Source: Lysobacterales bacterium (lineage in GTDB: Bacteria > Pseudomonadota > Gammaproteobacteria > Xanthomonadales > Xanthomonadaceae). Taken from it: a DNA stretch of 51,058 nt. Position 1 is the first letter of the stretch. Every line of letters begins with the position of its first letter. The stretch is taken from positions 1 to 51,058 of the forward strand of contig JAEKKX010000023.1 of NCBI GenBank assembly GCA_019510125.1, in the 5' to 3' direction. Shown piece by piece: positions 7,643 to 17,439 of the stretch. The notes below the pieces were generated by a model. It was given only the letters and a program-made list of their open reading frames with translations. It made no database searches and was not told the DNA's origin. Position numbers and translations under genes: made by a program.

Positions 7643-10600
7643 GTGAACACCACTTCCCGCTCCTTCCGTTCCCGTCGCGCGCGCCTGTCCTGGGCGGCGC
7701 CCGTGCTGGCCTGCCTGGCGACGCTGCTGGGTCTTCCGGTCCATGCCGGCGTGTCCTTCCCCGACACGCCGATGCAGACCAACCAGGGCATCCCGCCGAA
7801 CATCTGGTTCATCCTCGACGACTCGGGGTCGATGGCCTCCACGTTCATGCCCGATTCCGTCCCCGGGACGACGCCGACCAACATCGCCAACCAGACCTAC
7901 ACGCGCAACACCATCTACTACAACCCGAAGAACAGCTACCTGCCGTGGCAGGGCGCGGACGGCAACTATTTCACGAACACGCCGTACAACGCCGCGTGGA
8001 ACGACACCACGCAACTGAGCAGTGCGATCGACCTCTCCGGCAGCACGCAGACCTTCTACATCCCCCTCCCGACCATCACCGACTACGCCGACGCGAGGCA
8101 GTACACGCGCTACCGGTTCAAGACCGACGGGACGGCCGACGCCTGTACCTGGAATGTCCTGCTCAACAATTTCGGCACCTGCATCAACAACGTCACGACC
8201 TTCACCTGGCCCGGCGGCGTCGTCCGCAACCTCGCCCAGGAGAAGCAGAACTACGCCACCTGGTATTCCTTCCATCGCACCCGCACCAAGGTCGCGAAGG
8301 CCGGCGCGAGCTACGCCTTCAACGACACCTCGGTGTTCAACGACGACAGCGACTACCGCGTCGGCTTCACCACGATCTGGCAGCGCAACGAGTTCCGCAT
8401 CCCGGTCGGCAACAACAACGGCCTGTTCAAGGGCAACAACCCGGGCGAGAACCGTCGCACCTGGTTCGACCGCCTGTTCGCCGCCACCGCCAATAGCACC
8501 ACGCCGCTGATCCCCGCGCTGACCCGCGCCGGCCAGTACTATTCGGAAACGGGCTCGAACGGTCCCTGGGGTCCGCAGGCCAACGGTTCGCAGTACGAGT
8601 GCCGCCAGAACTTCACGATCCTGACCACCGACGGTTACTGGAACAACGGCGCCACCGCGCTCGGCAACGTCGACAACAACAGCGGCGCGACCATCTCGCG
8701 TCCCGACGGTCCGTCCTACCAGTACACCGCGCAGGATCCGTACCGCGACGGCTGGAGCAACACGCTGGCCGACGTCGCGATGTACTACTGGAACACTGAC
8801 CTGCGGCCCGAGACGCAGATGACCAACATCGTCCCGTCCTCGGCCACCGATCCCGCCTTCTGGCAGCACATGGTCACCTTCGGCATCTCGATCGGCCTGC
8901 AGGGCACGCTGAACGTCGCCTCGACCAACGCGCGCATCGCCGCCGGCCAGTCGGTCGCGTGGCCGAATCCGATGGACGCCGAGGACCTGGACCGCATCGA
9001 CGACCTGTACCACGCCTCGGTGAACGGCCACGGCACGTTCGTCGCCGCCAGCGATCCGGGCGAGTTCGCCGACGGCCTGGGCAAGGCGCTGCGCGCGATC
9101 GCTTCGCGCAAGGGGTCGGGCTCGAACGCGACCGTGACCGGCACCTCGACCTCGGCCGGCAACAAGGTCTTCCAGGCCAAGTACTACTCCTCGCGCTGGT
9201 ACGGCGAGCTGCAGGCCTTCAACGTGACCACGACCGGCGTCGACACCTCCGCGCCGGTGTGGACGGCCAGCATCCCGGCCTACGGCAGCCGCAACATCTT
9301 CACCCACAACGGCTCCGCCGGCACCACGTTCCCGACGGCCGCGCAGACGCTGGCGCTGACCCCGACGGTCGCGAACTACATCGCCGGCGACCGCACCCTC
9401 GAGCTGCCCGCCGTCACCGGCATCTATCGCGAGCGTTCGTCGCTGCTGGGCACGATCGTCGACAGCTCGCCGACGTACCTGAAGACCTCCAACACCGTCG
9501 ACACGGTGTTCGTCGGGGCGAACGACGGCATGCTGCACGCTTTCGACGCCACCTCCGGCGTCGAGCGTTTCGCCTACGTGCCGCGCGGCATCGACCTGAC
9601 CAAGCTCAAGCAGTTCAGCGATCCCGATTACGGCCACCGCTTCTTCGTCGACGGTCCCATCGTGGTCTCGACCGACCGCGAGCTGACCGGCCAGAAGGTG
9701 ATGGTTTCGACCCTCGGCCGCGGCGGCAAGGGCCTGTTCGCGCTCGACGTGACCAATCCCGCCTCGTTCAGCGCGTCCAAGGTGCTGTGGGACAAGGACG
9801 CCAGCTTCGACAGCGACTTGGGGCAGGTCATCGGCAAGCCGCTGATCGCGAAGCTCAACGACGGCAGCGTCGGCCTGATCGTGCCCAACGGCCTCAACAG
9901 CGGCAACGAGCGTGCGGTGCTGTTCGTGCTCGACCTGCGCACCGGCGCCAAGATCGCCGAGATCGACACCGGCGTGGGTTCGGCGGTCGCCACGAACGGC
10001 CTGTCCTCGCCGCGCGGCTGGGACAACGACGGCAACGGGACGGTGGACTTCGTCTACGCCGGCGACTTCCGCGGCAACGTCTGGAAGTTCGACCTGCGTG
10101 GATCGAACCCCAGCAGTTGGGGCCTGTACGGCAACCGTGCGCTGTACGCGCCCACGGCCCCGGGCACCCAGCCGATCACCGGCGGCGTGACCATCGCGGT
10201 CGATCCGGGCACCGACAAGCGCTGGGTGTTCTTCGGCACCGGCCGGCTGCTGACCACCAACGACATCACCGACACCAGCCGCCAGACCTGGTACGGCGTG
10301 ATCGACGATGACGCCGCCAGCAGTTCGGTGACGCGGACCACCATGACCGCCCGCGACATCGTCCAGTTCGATTCGGGGACCAAGAACCGCGCCTTCCAGC
10401 CGTATGCGGCGCTGCCCGGCAGCAGCAAGGGCTGGTACATCGACCTCGACCTGCCGCCGAGCAACACCCTCGAGGGCGAGCGCATGGTCGGCGACCAGCA
10501 GGTGGTCAAGAACGCGCTGATCGCGGCCAGCGTCATCCCCAGCACGAGCAATCCGTGCTATCCGGGACGCGGCTACGTGAACGCCATCGACGCCTTCACC

Positions 10601-10843
10601 GGGACCAGCCTCCAGACCGGCCTGTTCGACGCCAACCGCAACGGCACGTTCGGCGATTCCGGCGACATGATGGGTTCGACCGCGGTCGGCTCGATCGACC
10701 TGGGCGTCGGCATGGTCACCGACCCGGCGCTGCTCGACCGGTTGCTGGTGGCGGGCGGTTCGCTGGCCACGCTCGCGTCGACACCGCTCGATCCGTCGCT
10801 GTATGGTGGACGCATTTCCTGGCGCGAAATCATCCGGAGATGA
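7643..10843 (+). CDS. pilY1: Pilus tip adhesin PilY1 (von Willebrand-like plus beta-propeller)
   Basis: A 1066-residue exported protein starting at GTG with GAGG upstream. A signal peptide ends near P-V-H-A (residues 1-35). A MIDAS-like D-D-S-G-S-M motif is at about residues 59-64. The C-terminal half is the PilY1/PilC beta-propeller, including V-F-V-G-A-N-D-G-M-L-H-A-F-D near residue 622. An EF-hand-like loop D-N-D-G-N-G-T-V-D near residue 793 corresponds in position to the calcium site known in P. aeruginosa PilY1. PilY1 sits at the pilus tip, aids adhesion and surface sensing, and counteracts retraction. It ends one base into an ATG nine bases upstream of the start chosen for pilE. Confidence 0.93.
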   Translation: MNTTSRSFRSRRARLSWAAPVLACLATLLGLPVHAGVSFPDTPMQTNQGIPPNIWFILDDSGSMASTFMPDSVPGTTPTNIANQTYTRNTIYYNPKNSYLPWQGADGNYFTNTPYNAAWNDTTQLSSAIDLSGSTQTFYIPLPTITDYADARQYTRYRFKTDGTADACTWNVLLNNFGTCINNVTTFTWPGGVVRNLAQEKQNYATWYSFHRTRTKVAKAGASYAFNDTSVFNDDSDYRVGFTTIWQRNEFRIPVGNNNGLFKGNNPGENRRTWFDRLFAATANSTTPLIPALTRAGQYYSETGSNGPWGPQANGSQYECRQNFTILTTDGYWNNGATALGNVDNNSGATISRPDGPSYQYTAQDPYRDGWSNTLADVAMYYWNTDLRPETQMTNIVPSSATDPAFWQHMVTFGISIGLQGTLNVASTNARIAAGQSVAWPNPMDAEDLDRIDDLYHASVNGHGTFVAASDPGEFADGLGKALRAIASRKGSGSNATVTGTSTSAGNKVFQAKYYSSRWYGELQAFNVTTTGVDTSAPVWTASIPAYGSRNIFTHNGSAGTTFPTAAQTLALTPTVANYIAGDRTLELPAVTGIYRERSSLLGTIVDSSPTYLKTSNTVDTVFVGANDGMLHAFDATSGVERFAYVPRGIDLTKLKQFSDPDYGHRFFVDGPIVVSTDRELTGQKVMVSTLGRGGKGLFALDVTNPASFSASKVLWDKDASFDSDLGQVIGKPLIAKLNDGSVGLIVPNGLNSGNERAVLFVLDLRTGAKIAEIDTGVGSAVATNGLSSPRGWDNDGNGTVDFVYAGDFRGNVWKFDLRGSNPSSWGLYGNRALYAPTAPGTQPITGGVTIAVDPGTDKRWVFFGTGRLLTTNDITDTSRQTWYGVIDDDAASSSVTRTTMTARDIVQFDSGTKNRAFQPYAALPGSSKGWYIDLDLPPSNTLEGERMVGDQQVVKNALIAASVIPSTSNPCYPGRGYVNAIDAFTGTSLQTGLFDANRNGTFGDSGDMMGSTAVGSIDLGVGMVTDPALLDRLLVAGGSLATLASTPLDPSLYGGRISWREIIRR

Positions 10844-10848
10844 TCGAC

Positions 10849-11289
10849 ATGACCCGCAATCCCCGTTCCGCCCGAGCCGCCGGCGGTTTCACCCTGGTCG
10901 AACTGCTGATCGTGGTGTTCATCGTCGGCCTGCTCGCCGCGATCGCCTATCCGACCTACATGAATTCGATGGTCAAGGTCCGCCGCGACGCGGCCAAGAC
11001 CTGCCTGTCGGAAGACGCGCAGTTCATGGAGCGCTTCTACACCACGAACCTGCGCTACGACCAGACGCTCGGCGGCGTGGCGGTGGCGTTGCCGGGGTGC
11101 TCCAGCGGCGCGGACGTCAACAACTTCTACACGATCTCGCTGAGCGCGGTCGCAGCCCGCAGCTACACGCTGCGTGCCGTGCCGAAGTCGGTGCAGGCGA
11201 CCCGCGACACCGATTGCGGCACGCTGACCATCGACAACGTCGGCACGAAGACCAAGTCGGGCACGAACACCGTTGACTACTGCTGGTGA
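10849..11289 (+). CDS. pilE: Type IV pilin PilE
   Basis: A 146-residue pilin-like protein with the full prepilin signature G-G-F-T-L-V-E-L-L-I-V-V and the Y-P-T-Y sequence typical of PilE/PilA. A disulfide loop is likely between C-G-T-L and the C-terminal C-W. I chose the second of two nearby ATGs (10849) because GGAG at 10836-10839 is then correctly spaced; the first ATG (10840) would overlap the pilY1 stop with no usable ribosome site. Last gene of the operon and followed directly by a terminator. Confidence 0.88.
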   Translation: MTRNPRSARAAGGFTLVELLIVVFIVGLLAAIAYPTYMNSMVKVRRDAAKTCLSEDAQFMERFYTTNLRYDQTLGGVAVALPGCSSGADVNNFYTISLSAVAARSYTLRAVPKSVQATRDTDCGTLTIDNVGTKTKSGTNTVDYCW

Positions 11290-11311
11290 GTTCCGCGCAC
11301 GCCGGACCACG

Positions 11312-11338
11312 AAAAAGCCCGCCATCGGCGGGCTTTTT
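11312..11338 (+). terminator. Rho-independent terminator of the minor-pilin operon
   Basis: Near-perfect hairpin with arms AAAAAGCCCGCC and GGCGGGCTTTTT around a 3-nt loop, 22 bp after the pilE stop. A-tracts and T-tracts flank both sides, so it can work in both directions. Confidence 0.9.
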
Positions 11339-11387
11339 CCTTGGCCGGACGCGCCAGGCGACCCGCCAGGCCAGGTGACGATGGCGC

Positions 11388-11423
11388 AAAAGGAAAGCCC
11401 CGCGACTCGCGTCGCGGGGCTTC
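11388..11423 (-). terminator. Terminator of tRNA-Asn transcription unit
   Basis: On the minus strand the arms GCCCCGCGAC and GTCGCGGGGC pair perfectly around a GCGA loop and are followed by TTTCCTTTT. It starts eight bases downstream of the tRNA 3' end. Confidence 0.8.
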
Positions 11424-11430
11424 CGGTATC

Positions 11431-11507
11431 TGGCGCCCGAAGTTGGACTCGAACCAACGACCCCCTGATTAACAGTCAAGTGCTCTAACCGGCTGAGCTA
11501 TTCGGGC
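11431..11507 (-). tRNA. tRNA-Asn (anticodon GTT)
   Basis: A 77-nt cloverleaf read on the minus strand. The acceptor arms GCCCGAA and TTCGGGC pair, followed by discriminator G and encoded CCA. The anticodon loop CTGTTAA gives GTT, and the T-arm contains GGTTCGAGTCC. No integrated element is visible at this tRNA. Confidence 0.96.
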
Positions 11508-11566
11508 GGGGGCGCTTATCGTAATGGCCTTGCCGGGCGCGATCAAGCACCGGGCCGCGACCGGGG

Positions 11567-12127
11567 TCACAGGCCGGCGGCGCAGGCCGCGGCGGCGGCC
11601 CGGGCGGGCCGGGCCGCGCGCAGGCGTCCGCCGTTGGACAGGATCAGCGCCAGCGCATCGTCCGGGCCGCGACGGTCGCACAGGGTGAAGGTGATGTTGG
11701 AGCCGGCGTTGCCGCCGTTGGGCTGATAGACGATCCGTGGCCGGCCGGCGCTGCCGGTGAGCCGGACGCCGCGGGGCAGGGCGGGGGCCCGGTCGATCAC
11801 GGTCTCGTCGGCGCCGTGCAGGCGGTCGCCGTCGGTGTCGACGAAGGCGATCCAGCCGCGGCTCCAGTCGCTGCCGCCGATGCACTGGTCGCCGACGGCC
11901 GGGCAGACCACGATCTCGCGCCCGAGCACGGTGGCGCTGCGCAGGGCGTCGAACAGGGTCGTGGTGATCGCGGTCCGCGCCGCGGTGGCGCGCACGCGGG
12001 CGACGGCATTCGTCCACGCCGGAACGGCCAGTCCGAACACCAGGCCGGCCACCAGCAGGCCGAGGAGCAGGTCGAGCAGGGTGACACCGGCATCGGGACG
12101 CCGGGCGGCGACGGGCGGGCGGGACAT
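11567..12127 (-). CDS. Second GspH/FimT-family pseudopilin
   Basis: A 186-residue protein with the GspH/FimT layout: basic leader, hydrophobic helix, then a globular domain containing S-R-G-W-I-A-F-V-D-T-D-G-D and Cys pairs, aligning with the fimT product at 4975. The processing site reads D-A-G-V-T-L-L-D-L-L, so mature +5 is Asp rather than the near-invariant Glu. The start is the M-S-R-P-P ATG with CCGGAG just upstream; a longer frame to 12400 has no such site. It stands alone between tRNA-Asn and uvrB, outside the pilin operon, and may work in the pilus, a type II secretion system or DNA uptake. Confidence 0.78.
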   Translation of the reverse strand: MSRPPVAARRPDAGVTLLDLLLGLLVAGLVFGLAVPAWTNAVARVRATAARTAITTTLFDALRSATVLGREIVVCPAVGDQCIGGSDWSRGWIAFVDTDGDRLHGADETVIDRAPALPRGVRLTGSAGRPRIVYQPNGGNAGSNITFTLCDRRGPDDALALILSNGGRLRAARPARAAAAACAAGL

Positions 12128-12264
12128 GGCGGACTCCGGGTGTGAACGTGCATTCAGTCTCGGCGTCGCCCGGGCGTCGCGGGATCGGCCGCCGCCCCGC
12201 GCGGGGGTAGGAAAACGCCGCGGCCGCCACCACGACTGGCTAGACTGTCCCGTTCGCCTCCCCC

Positions 12265-14306
<2,042 letters not shown>

Positions 14307-14310
<4 letters not shown>

Positions 14311-14921
14311 GCGCCGTCGCCGCCGGCGCGCGTTTTCCGCGGCTGCGCTGGTTCGGCATCGTCTGGCTGCTGGTCTACCTGCCGGTGTACGCCTCGGCCT
14401 ACGGCCTGCGCAATTTCCTGTTCCTGTGCAACATCGGGGTGATCCTCACCGCGGTCGCGCTGATCGTCCGCAGCCGGCTGCTGATCGCCAGCCAGGCGGT
14501 GGCCGCGCCGGTGATCGCGCTGGCGTGGGCGCTGGACGCCGGCTGGAAGCTGGCGACCGGCGATTTCCTCTACGGCGGCACGGCCTACATGTGGGATCCG
14601 GCCTTCCCGCTGGCGGCGCGGGTGCTGTCGCTGTACCACCTCGGCTGGCCGCTGCTGCTGTGGGCGGTGCTCCGCCGGATCGGCTACGACCCGCGCGGCT
14701 GGCCGCTGCAGTCGGCCATCGCGGCGCTCGCGCTGGTCGCCGGGCGGCTGCTGGCGCCCGCGGCGGACAACGTCAATTTCGCCTGGACCGACCCCTTCCT
14801 CGGCCGCCAGTTCGGGCCGTGGCCGGTGCACCTGCTGGTCTGCTGGGGCCTGCTGTCGACCGTGGCCTACGGGGCGACCCATGCCCTGCTGCGGCGGCAG
14901 TTCCCCGACCGCGTCGCCTGA
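14307..14921 (+). CDS. Small polytopic membrane protein, function unknown
   Basis: A 204-residue protein with five or six hydrophobic segments (roughly residues 14-30, 36-52, 58-76, 108-125, 135-150 and 172-192). I recognise no enzyme motif. The pattern resembles small uncharacterised inner-membrane proteins. The ATGA overlap with uvrB suggests co-transcription but gives no reason to place it in repair. The stop lies 85 bp before tRNA-Val. Confidence 0.7.
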
Positions 14922-15006
14922 TCGACGGCGACGCGTCGGCGTGGTTCCGTCCGGCGAGGACTGGTGGTACCATGGCCGCCCTTCCGGGGGCCGGCATGGA
15001 CTCGAC

Positions 15007-15081
15007 GGGCGGTTAGCTCAGCGGTAGAGCACTACCTTGACATGGTAGGGGTCACAGGTTCGAACCCTGTACCGCCCACCA
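15007..15081 (+). tRNA. tRNA-Val (anticodon GAC)
   Basis: A 75-nt cloverleaf. The acceptor arms GGGCGGT and ACCGCCC pair, with discriminator A and encoded CCA. The anticodon loop TTGACAT gives GAC, and the T-arm contains GGTTCGAACCC. Confidence 0.97.
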
Positions 15082-15090
15082 CATACGTGG

Positions 15091-15126
15091 AGAAAGGCCA
15101 CCCTCGCGGGTGGCCTTTCTGTTTTC
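15091..15126 (+). terminator. Terminator after tRNA-Val, probably bidirectional
   Basis: Arms AGAAAGGCCACCC and GGGTGGCCTTTCT pair perfectly around TCGC, followed by GTTTT. It also faces the end of the leftward operon whose last stop is at 15147. Confidence 0.88.
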
Positions 15127-15146
15127 CGGCTGCGCCTGCCGCGCGC

Positions 15147-16658
15147 TCAGGCGGTCGAGGGCATGTAGGGCCTGGCGCTGTCCGTCGGGCGCGCGTCCGG
15201 GCCCGCGGGGCGGCGCAGCACGATCCACAGGAGCAGGGCCAGCGAGGCGGCCTGGCTGATCCCGGAGACGATGTAGCGGCCGGCGCCCTGGTCCAGCGGC
15301 GTGCCGGTGAACGGCAGCACCGCCGCCAGCGCCAGCCACAGCAGTGCGAACAGGACGGCGCGACGGCCGGTCATGACGGTGCCGGCGGCGACCAGGCTCC
15401 ACGCCCACACCGGGGCGAACAGGCCGGTGTGGTCGGGCAGGAACGGGCTGCGCGTCGCGGCCAGGCCGAGCAGCGCGATCCAGGTCGCGGCCAGTTCGAT
15501 CCGCGACATCCGCGGCGCCCGCCGCGCGGCGAGCAGCGTCAGCACGACCACCACCACGGTCCATGCCCACGACACCTGCTGGACCAGCGCGCGGCTCATG
15601 CCCGGCACGCCCAGCGCGTTGAGCTTGTAGACCAGCCCGGGCACCGAATCGTTGATCGCGGCGACGAAGCCGAGTTCCTTGAGTTCGAGGAACGCCCAGG
15701 CCTCGCCGCTGCCCAGCCGATGCAGGTGGAAGTCGAGCAGCGCGCGGAACGGCGCGTCGCCGAGCCACAGGTAGGTGAGGACCGTGTAGAGCAGCGAGAA
15801 GGCGAGGGTCCAGCCCAGCGCCTTCCAGCGCCGGGTGGCGATCAGGTAGATGCCGAGGATGCCCGGGAACAGCTTGAACACCGCGAACCCGAGCAGCGCG
15901 CCGCCGAGCACCGGCCGCTCGCGCCAGAACAGGGCCATGGCCGCTGCGGAAAGCGCCACCGCGAGCAGGTGGAAGTTGCCCAGTTGCAGGGTCAGCAGCA
16001 CCGGCGTCGACAGCCACACCGCCGGCAGCAGCAGGCCGGCATGCCGGCCCGCGCGCTGGCCGACCCAGCGCGCCATCCACACCAGGCAGGCGAGCAGCGC
16101 GAGGCCTTCGATCGCATACCAGGCCGTGCGCATCTGGTCGAAATCGGCGCCGGCGGCGATGCCCAGCATCGGCAGCAGCAGGAACTGCGGCAGGTACAGG
16201 AATTCGTCGAGCCGGAAGATGCCCTGGGTCACGCCGTCGTACAGCGCGGGATCGTAGAGGTTGGGGGCGTGCTCGTGCGCCAGCATCGCCGCCCGCCAGT
16301 AGCCCGAATAGCAACTGTGGCCGATGTAGAAGGGGTCGAAGCTGAAAGTGGAATAGGCCTGCTCCGCGGTGTCGATCATGAACAGCGTCAGCCCCGCGGT
16401 GCGTGCGACCGCGATCAGCGCGAGGCCGAACCACAGCAGCGACAGGACCGGGCGGCGCTTGCGCAGGCCGTCCCATTCGGCGGGCAGGCGTCGCGCGATC
16501 GACGGCGTCGGCAGCGCGAACGCGACCAGCGCGATCCCGATCACGGCCGCGGCGGGCAGGTGCAACGCGGAAACGCCGGCCGCGACCAGCAGTGCGATCA
16601 GCAGCGAAAGCAGTGCGGCAATGGTCCAGCGTTCGAAGGACGGGGCGTCGATGTGCAT
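15147..16658 (-). CDS. GT87-like (DUF2029) polyprenyl-phosphate-sugar glycosyltransferase
   Basis: A 503-residue polytopic protein with about ten to twelve transmembrane segments and large periplasmic loops, including one with Y-S-T-F-S-F-D-P-F-Y-I-G-H. The hydropathy and the G-x-F-K-L-F-P-G segment near the middle fit GT-C fold mannosyltransferases of the DUF2029/GT87 group, which transfer sugar from a polyprenyl-phosphate donor on the outer face of the inner membrane. CAGGAG precedes the ATG. It is the last gene of a leftward eight-gene operon, 30 bp after the HAD gene. Substrate unknown. Confidence 0.75.
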   Translation of the reverse strand: MHIDAPSFERWTIAALLSLLIALLVAAGVSALHLPAAAVIGIALVAFALPTPSIARRLPAEWDGLRKRRPVLSLLWFGLALIAVARTAGLTLFMIDTAEQAYSTFSFDPFYIGHSCYSGYWRAAMLAHEHAPNLYDPALYDGVTQGIFRLDEFLYLPQFLLLPMLGIAAGADFDQMRTAWYAIEGLALLACLVWMARWVGQRAGRHAGLLLPAVWLSTPVLLTLQLGNFHLLAVALSAAAMALFWRERPVLGGALLGFAVFKLFPGILGIYLIATRRWKALGWTLAFSLLYTVLTYLWLGDAPFRALLDFHLHRLGSGEAWAFLELKELGFVAAINDSVPGLVYKLNALGVPGMSRALVQQVSWAWTVVVVVLTLLAARRAPRMSRIELAATWIALLGLAATRSPFLPDHTGLFAPVWAWSLVAAGTVMTGRRAVLFALLWLALAAVLPFTGTPLDQGAGRYIVSGISQAASLALLLWIVLRRPAGPDARPTDSARPYMPSTA

Positions 16659-16688
16659 GACGGGACTCCTGTCTGCGGCGGGTCGGGG

Positions 16689-17438
16689 TCAGGCGGCCTG
16701 CAGGCCTTCGACCTGGCCTGAAAAAAGGAAGCGCTCGAGGTCGCGGAAATCGTCGAAGACGATGTCGGCCTCGGGTTCGCCGCGATCGGCGCGGTCCAGC
16801 CGCAGCAGCGCGGTCATGCCGAACGCGCGGGCGCCCTCGACGTCGCAGCGCCGGCTGTCGCCGACCATCCAGATGTCCTGCGGCTCAACGCCGAGCTTGT
16901 CGATCGCCAGCCGGAACGGGGCGGGGTCCGGTTTGTCGGCGCCGGCTTCCTCCGACGTCACCACGTAGTCGAAGCAATCGTCGAGGCCGAAATACACGAT
17001 CTTGCGGAACTGGATCTGCGAGGTGAGGTCGGTGATGATCGCGGTGGCGATGTCGCGGTTGCGCAGGTTCACCAGCAGGTCGCGGACGCCCGGGAACAGC
17101 TCGCAGTGCGAGAGGAACGTGCGCCAGTAGGTCTGTTCCAGGTCGAGCGTGATCAGCAACTGGGTCTTGCGCCCGAGCATCTCGATGCCGCGCTGGAAAT
17201 ACAGCAGCCGGCTGTGCGAACTGGCGGTGTGGCCGAGCTGGCGCTTGACGTCGTCGCGCGCGCGCGCGAAGGCCTCGCGCACGTCCGCGGGATCGGCGCC
17301 GAGCAGGCGGACCGCCTTGGCCTCGGTGGCGGCGGTCGCCATCGCGTGCGGACCGTCATAGGCGTACAGGGTGTTGTCGGTGTCGAAGATGATGGCGCGC
17401 GGCGCGCGCAGCGATTTCGACGGATGCTTGACCACCAT
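16689..17438 (-). CDS. HAD-superfamily phosphatase
   Basis: A 249-residue HAD hydrolase. Motif I is I-I-F-D-T-D-N-T-L near residues 16-24 (nucleophile and acid Asp), motif II the Thr in A-I-I-T-D, motif III the Lys in G-A-D-K-P-D-P, and motif IV M-V-G-D-S-R-R-C-D near residue 192. The cap domain is alpha-helical, so it probably removes phosphate from a small sugar phosphate. Its ATG lies one base from the stop of the kinase fusion, implying a step in the same pathway. The substrate is not deducible from sequence. Confidence 0.85.
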   Translation of the reverse strand: MVVKHPSKSLRAPRAIIFDTDNTLYAYDGPHAMATAATEAKAVRLLGADPADVREAFARARDDVKRQLGHTASSHSRLLYFQRGIEMLGRKTQLLITLDLEQTYWRTFLSHCELFPGVRDLLVNLRNRDIATAIITDLTSQIQFRKIVYFGLDDCFDYVVTSEEAGADKPDPAPFRLAIDKLGVEPQDIWMVGDSRRCDVEGARAFGMTALLRLDRADRGEPEADIVFDDFRDLERFLFSGQVEGLQAA

Positions 17439-17439
17439 C

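Noticed and set aside
11431-11507. tRNA-Asn as an integration site for an island
   Set aside because: No integrase or partial tRNA repeat nearby; flanking genes are ordinary chromosomal genes.
12128-12264. SOS (LexA) box for uvrB
   Set aside because: I found no sequence resembling a known LexA box of gammaproteobacteria or Xanthomonas in this gap.
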